In this document: piece by piece, positions 60,974-64,000 of the stretch
Position numbering within the stretch: the stretch's first letter is position 1
Layout: the number at the start of each line of letters is the position of its first letter
DNA from: Nocardia goodfellowii
GTDB taxonomy: Bacteria > Actinomycetota > Actinomycetes > Mycobacteriales > Mycobacteriaceae
Length of the DNA stretch: 64,000 nucleotides
Direction: 5' to 3'
Assembly: GCF_017875645.1 (NCBI RefSeq)
Contig: NZ_JAGGMR010000001.1
Coordinates: 1,984,001 to 2,048,000, forward strand
Translations under genes and position numbers: made by a program
Notes under the pieces: generated by a model
What the model saw: only the letters and a program-made list of their open reading frames with translations
The model's database searches: none
Told to the model about the DNA's origin: nothing

Positions 60974-61732
60974 TCAGGGCCTCGCACCGAGGAGACGGCC
61001 GGGTTCGAAATGAGCGGCGGAAGCGGGAAGGACGCCGGGGCGGGCGCTGTTGAGGACCGTGACTGTGCCGGTTCCCGGCGGAAGATTCAAGGCGTCGAGG
61101 CGGCGGAGAGTTTGCGCGGCGACGGCCTCGGCGCTGTCGAACAAACGGACGCCGGGAGGAAGCGCGGCGATGATCTCGTCGACGACCAGGGGGTAGTGGG
61201 TGCAGCCGAGGACCACGCCTTGCAGATCGGCGGGGGATTGTTCGGCGGCGCGCGCGATGGATTCCTTGGCGGCCGCGAGGTCACCGCGGTCGATGGCGTC
61301 CGCCAGACCGTGGCAGGCGACGCCGACAACCTTTGCGTCACCCCCGAACCGGGCGATCAGATCGGCTTGGTATTTGCTGGCGGTGGTGGCCGCGGTAGCC
61401 CAGACCGCCACGGAATTGCATACCGCCGCAGCCGGTTTGATCGCGGGGACGGTGCCGACCACCGGCACTCCGGGCCCGACTTCGGCGCGCACGTGCTCGA
61501 GCGCGGTGACGCTCGCGGTGTTGCAGGGCAGCACGATGACCTGTGCCCCATGACGCAGCGAATTCCGCGCCGCCTCGACCACTCGCTCGACCACCCAGTG
61601 TTCCGGCTTCGGCCCCCATGGCGCGCCATCCGGGTCCGTCTGCAGCAGCAGATCGACCTCCGGCCGCAGCTTGCGCAGCCACGCGGCCGTCGGTAGCAGC
61701 CCCAAACCGGAATCGATGAGCGCGACGATCAC
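60974..61732 (-). CDS. Aspartate/glutamate racemase family protein (MurI-like)
   Basis: A 252-aa racemase-fold protein with both catalytic cysteines: Cys70 (LPCNTAS) and Cys177 (GCTHYPL), and Asp7 in IDSGLGLL. In canonical glutamate racemase these motifs read DSGxGGL and PYG; here they are DSGLGLL and PWG, so it is a variant. It could be a second glutamate racemase or act on a different amino acid. The GTG start at 61732 gives the normal N-terminus. It is a lone gene between the DUF559-like gene and the flavoprotein gene. Confidence 0.75.
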   Translation of the reverse strand: MIVALIDSGLGLLPTAAWLRKLRPEVDLLLQTDPDGAPWGPKPEHWVVERVVEAARNSLRHGAQVIVLPCNTASVTALEHVRAEVGPGVPVVGTVPAIKPAAAVCNSVAVWATAATTASKYQADLIARFGGDAKVVGVACHGLADAIDRGDLAAAKESIARAAEQSPADLQGVVLGCTHYPLVVDEIIAALPPGVRLFDSAEAVAAQTLRRLDALNLPPGTGTVTVLNSARPGVLPASAAHFEPGRLLGARP

Positions 61733-61959
61733 CCAACCACCGTATTACAGCCCCACCACCCCACCCCCATCGCAGCCTTAGCGTTCCCGTAAGCCACCCC
61801 ACCGCGAACGGCCGCCGCGCATGGTCCGGAAACCGCGCCGACCATCGCCGCCGGAGCTCAGCCATGGTGAGCCGATGCGAGCACCCAGGCGCGCAGTATC
61901 AGGAGGCGTCCCCGGATGGCTCGGCGCGGCCGCAGTTGCTGCCGCCTGCCACGCTGTGC

Positions 61960-63162
61960 TCAGGTGGTGGCGGGGGTGAGGATTTCGGTGAGTGGGGTCG
62001 GAGTCGCGAGTTTCGCGCGAGTCTTCATGACCTTGGCGGTCATTCCGGCTCCCACGACGCCGGTGAGGATGCCGTCCTGGGCGTAGTAGGCGAGGAATTT
62101 GCGTCCGTCGTCGACGGCGATGGTGATGTCGTCGGCGGCGTTGGGGGTGCCGAGGGCTTGGATTTTGACTTCGTACTGGTCGCTCCAGAAGTACGGGACC
62201 TGGGCGGCGGCGGGTGCGGCGAGGCCGAGCAGGGCGCAGGTGAGGAGCTTGGCTTGCTCGCCGGCGTTGGTCCAATGCTCGACGCGTTTGCGGTGGCCGG
62301 TGTCGTGCAGCCAGGCGGCGACATCGCCGACGGCCCAGACTCCGGGGGCCGAGGTGCGGCCGACCTCGTCGGTCAGGACTCCGCCGCCGGCGGTGGGCTC
62401 GGCGAGTTCGATGCCGGAGTCGGTGAGCCAATCGGTGACGGGCCGGGAGCCGACGCCGATGACGACGAGGTCCGCGGCGCACTCGGTGCCGTCGGAGAGC
62501 CGGGCGCCGCGCACTCGGTCGGAGTCGTCGGCGAGGAAGGTGTCGAGGCCGGTATCGCAGCGCAGGTCGACACCCTCGGCCCGATGCATGCGGGCGACGA
62601 GCGCGCCGACTTGTTCGCCGAGCACGGAGGCCAGCGGCGTGGGTTGCGGTTCGACGAGGACGACCTCGACGCCGCTCGCCCGGAAACTGGCGGCTACCTC
62701 ACAGCCGATGAATCCGGCGCCGACCACCAGAGCCTTTTTCGCCCCGGCCAATTCGCTGCGCAGCGTGGCGGCGTCGGTGTGATCGCGCAGGACGTGCACG
62801 CCCTTCAGATCGGGTAGTCCGGGCAGGCGGCGGGGACGCAGCCCGGTGGCGATGACCAGCTGGTCGTAGTCGAGCACGCTGCCGTCGGCCAAGCGCACCT
62901 GACGGGCGGCGGTGTCCACTCCGACGGCCGCGGTGTCCAGCCGCAGCTCGATCCGGTTCTCGTCGAAGAATTCCGCGGGGCGCAAGGTGGTGTCGTCGGT
63001 TTCGCCGCGGACGAATTGCTTCGACAGCGGCGGGCGGTCATAGGGGAGTCGCGATTCGTCGCCGACCAGCACGAGGCCGTGCGCGTAACCCGCGCGGCGC
63101 AGTTCCTCGGCGGTGCGCAATCCGGCCAGCCCGGCTCCGACGATCACAATCGGCGCTGTCAT
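61960..63162 (-). CDS. NAD(P)/FAD-dependent ferredoxin (rubredoxin) reductase-like oxidoreductase
   Basis: A 400-aa flavoprotein of the putidaredoxin/ferredoxin reductase family: FAD loop IVIVGAGLAGLRTAEELRRAG, the YDRPPLSKQF motif, the ATG loop LVIATGLRPR, the NAD loop ALVVGAGFIGCEVAASFR and the late GVWAVGDVAAW. The C-terminal domain with YFWSDQYEVKIQ is typical. It usually hands electrons to a small ferredoxin for a P450 or oxygenase; no ferredoxin gene is adjacent. Confidence 0.92.
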   Translation of the reverse strand: MTAPIVIVGAGLAGLRTAEELRRAGYAHGLVLVGDESRLPYDRPPLSKQFVRGETDDTTLRPAEFFDENRIELRLDTAAVGVDTAARQVRLADGSVLDYDQLVIATGLRPRRLPGLPDLKGVHVLRDHTDAATLRSELAGAKKALVVGAGFIGCEVAASFRASGVEVVLVEPQPTPLASVLGEQVGALVARMHRAEGVDLRCDTGLDTFLADDSDRVRGARLSDGTECAADLVVIGVGSRPVTDWLTDSGIELAEPTAGGGVLTDEVGRTSAPGVWAVGDVAAWLHDTGHRKRVEHWTNAGEQAKLLTCALLGLAAPAAAQVPYFWSDQYEVKIQALGTPNAADDITIAVDDGRKFLAYYAQDGILTGVVGAGMTAKVMKTRAKLATPTPLTEILTPATT

Positions 63163-63395
63163 ACCGCCCTACCTTTCGATGCCACGACGGGTGACCCGCC
63201 GCAGAGTGCTTGTGGACGAGGGTGAATCGGCGTGTGGCCTTGCGTGTGCCTGAGGTGGGATACCCGCGCGGAACGCCTGTGCAACCTCGTTCTGCGCTGC
63301 CGTCCACAATTCTCACCCTAACGGTTGCTTGGTTTTGCCGGATTGTGTGGGCGGTCACATCTGTGTGTCGGAGTGGAAATGTCTCCGCCAATCTA

Positions 63396-63411
63396 TTGAT
63401 CGGGCGGTCAA
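63396..63411. promoter_or_regulatory. TetR-type operator upstream of the SPW-tetR operon
   Basis: TTGATCGGGCGGTCAA is an imperfect palindrome (TTGA-CG--CG-TCAA pairs) 56 bp before the SPW start. The TetR gene ends the same operon, so autoregulation is likely. The rest of the 304-bp gap 63163-63466 shows no gene. Confidence 0.6.
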
Positions 63412-63466
63412 TCAGGGCTATACCGAAAGGTACGAACCTATTCGAAGCCTTAACAGGAGGCACACC

Positions 63467-63823
63467 ATGTTCACCGATAGCCGTGCACAGGACGGCCTCG
63501 CCGTCGTACTGGGCGTCTTCGCCGCACTGTCCACCCTCTGGGTCGCGACCGACGACAACGCCTTCTGGGCGTTGATCATCCTCGGCGCGCTGATCGCGCT
63601 CACCGGCCTGGCGCAGCTCTACCGCGCGTCCCTGGCGGCGCTCGACTACGCGATGGCGCTGTTCGGCGCACTGTTGTTCCTGTCGCCCTGGGTGTTGGAC
63701 TTCACCGCCTACTTCGGCGCATCCTGGACCGCATGGGTAGTCGGGGTAGCGACGGTAGTGGTCGCGGTAGCGGCGCTGCCGATGGTGTCGGGTCGTCTGC
63801 ACAACATGGCGCCGCACCACTGA
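63467..63823 (+). CDS. SPW repeat membrane protein
   Basis: A 118-aa protein with four hydrophobic helices and the SPW motif in LLFLSPWVLDF, which defines the small SPW family of unknown function. ATG 63467 has a perfect ribosome site AGGAGG at 63455-63460; longer in-frame starts lack one. The stop overlaps the tetR start as TGATG, so the pair is translationally coupled. Confidence 0.85.
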   Translation: MFTDSRAQDGLAVVLGVFAALSTLWVATDDNAFWALIILGALIALTGLAQLYRASLAALDYAMALFGALLFLSPWVLDFTAYFGASWTAWVVGVATVVVAVAALPMVSGRLHNMAPHH

Positions 63824-64000
63824 TGCACATGCCGAAACCCCCGCGGCGCGGGGACCGGGCCGGGCGTCGCCGGAGCGCGAAAGTGGACGGCGACGCTCGC
63901 CAGCTCATCCTGGATGCCGCCGAAAAACTGTTCGCCGCACAGGGTTTCGATGCCACGCCGACCGCGGCCCTCGCGTCCGCGGCCGGCGTGCCGAAAGGCC
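63823..64000 (+). CDS. TetR family regulator (cut by window end)
   Basis: The first 59 residues are present. A basic N-terminal arm (MHMPKPPRRGDRAGRRRSAK) precedes the start of a TetR DNA-binding domain: LILDAAEKLFAAQGFDATPT and then ALASAAGVPKG, the first turn of the recognition helix. ATG 63823 overlaps the SPW gene stop; ATG 63829 two codons on is an alternative. The gene continues outside the window. It most likely represses its own operon through the palindrome at 63396-63411. Confidence 0.88.
   Translation, partial: MHMPKPPRRGDRAGRRRSAKVDGDARQLILDAAEKLFAAQGFDATPTAALASAAGVPKG

Overview
The window is a GC-rich actinobacterial chromosome segment, most likely from Nocardia or a close mycolate-producing relative. 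Evidence for this: hadB next to trpT-secE-nusG-rplK-rplA, the rplJL and rpoBC order, a full mce operon with its ATPase and Mce-associated proteins, DUF3558-type lipoproteins, a type VII secretion-type gene pair, and frequent GTG starts with TGATG/ATGA overlaps. The genus assignment is inference; no 16S gene is present.

Layout. 1-7345 is the core translation/transcription block: hadB (only the first two bases of its start codon lie outside), tRNA-Trp, secE, nusG, rplK, rplA, then an AbrB-type antitoxin/PIN toxin pair and a drug-efflux-type MFS gene, then rplJ-rplL behind a structured L10 leader with an attenuator-like hairpin. 7533-18776 is a complete mce lipid importer: mceG ATPase, two YrbE permeases, MceA-F and two Mce-associated proteins, read as one operon. 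19115-26940 is the rpoB-rpoC operon. 27104-37889 is an accessory stretch of small enzymes and their regulators: Uma2, an AhpD-GNAT fusion, pirin, ArsR-SRPBCC, a GlxA-type regulator, a quinone oxidoreductase, a BASS transporter, a thioesterase, a MerR-aldo/keto reductase pair, VOC and SixA. 38120-39790 is the ferredoxin/ferredoxin-NADP reductase fusion fprB.

39819-45679 is a co-directional minus-strand cluster: amidohydrolase, ABC transporter (ATPase, permease, lipoprotein), Fe(II) dioxygenase and GntR regulator. It looks like an uptake and breakdown route for a nitrogen heterocycle. 45803-53640 holds an AlkZ-like protein, a quinone oxidoreductase, an EspC-like protein with a secreted-type lytic transglycosylase, an acyl-ACP thioesterase, a divergent Lrp/4-hydroxyphenylpyruvate dioxygenase pair and two DUF3558 lipoproteins. 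53663-59822 is the rpsL-rpsG-fusA-tuf operon, followed immediately by a second, diverged tuf gene. 59888-64000 has an AbiEi/DUF559-like protein with lost nuclease residues, a glutamate-racemase-like enzyme, a ferredoxin reductase-type flavoprotein, and an SPW membrane protein with a TetR gene cut by the window end.

Best second looks: the divergent tandem EF-Tu, the EspC-like/lytic transglycosylase pair, the heterocycle cluster with its ATTACATGTAAT palindrome, the mce operon joined to mceG, and several well-formed operators (MerR 19-bp spacer promoter, AbrB-PIN inverted repeat, TetR-like sites). No CRISPR array, insertion sequence, prophage or replication origin was seen.
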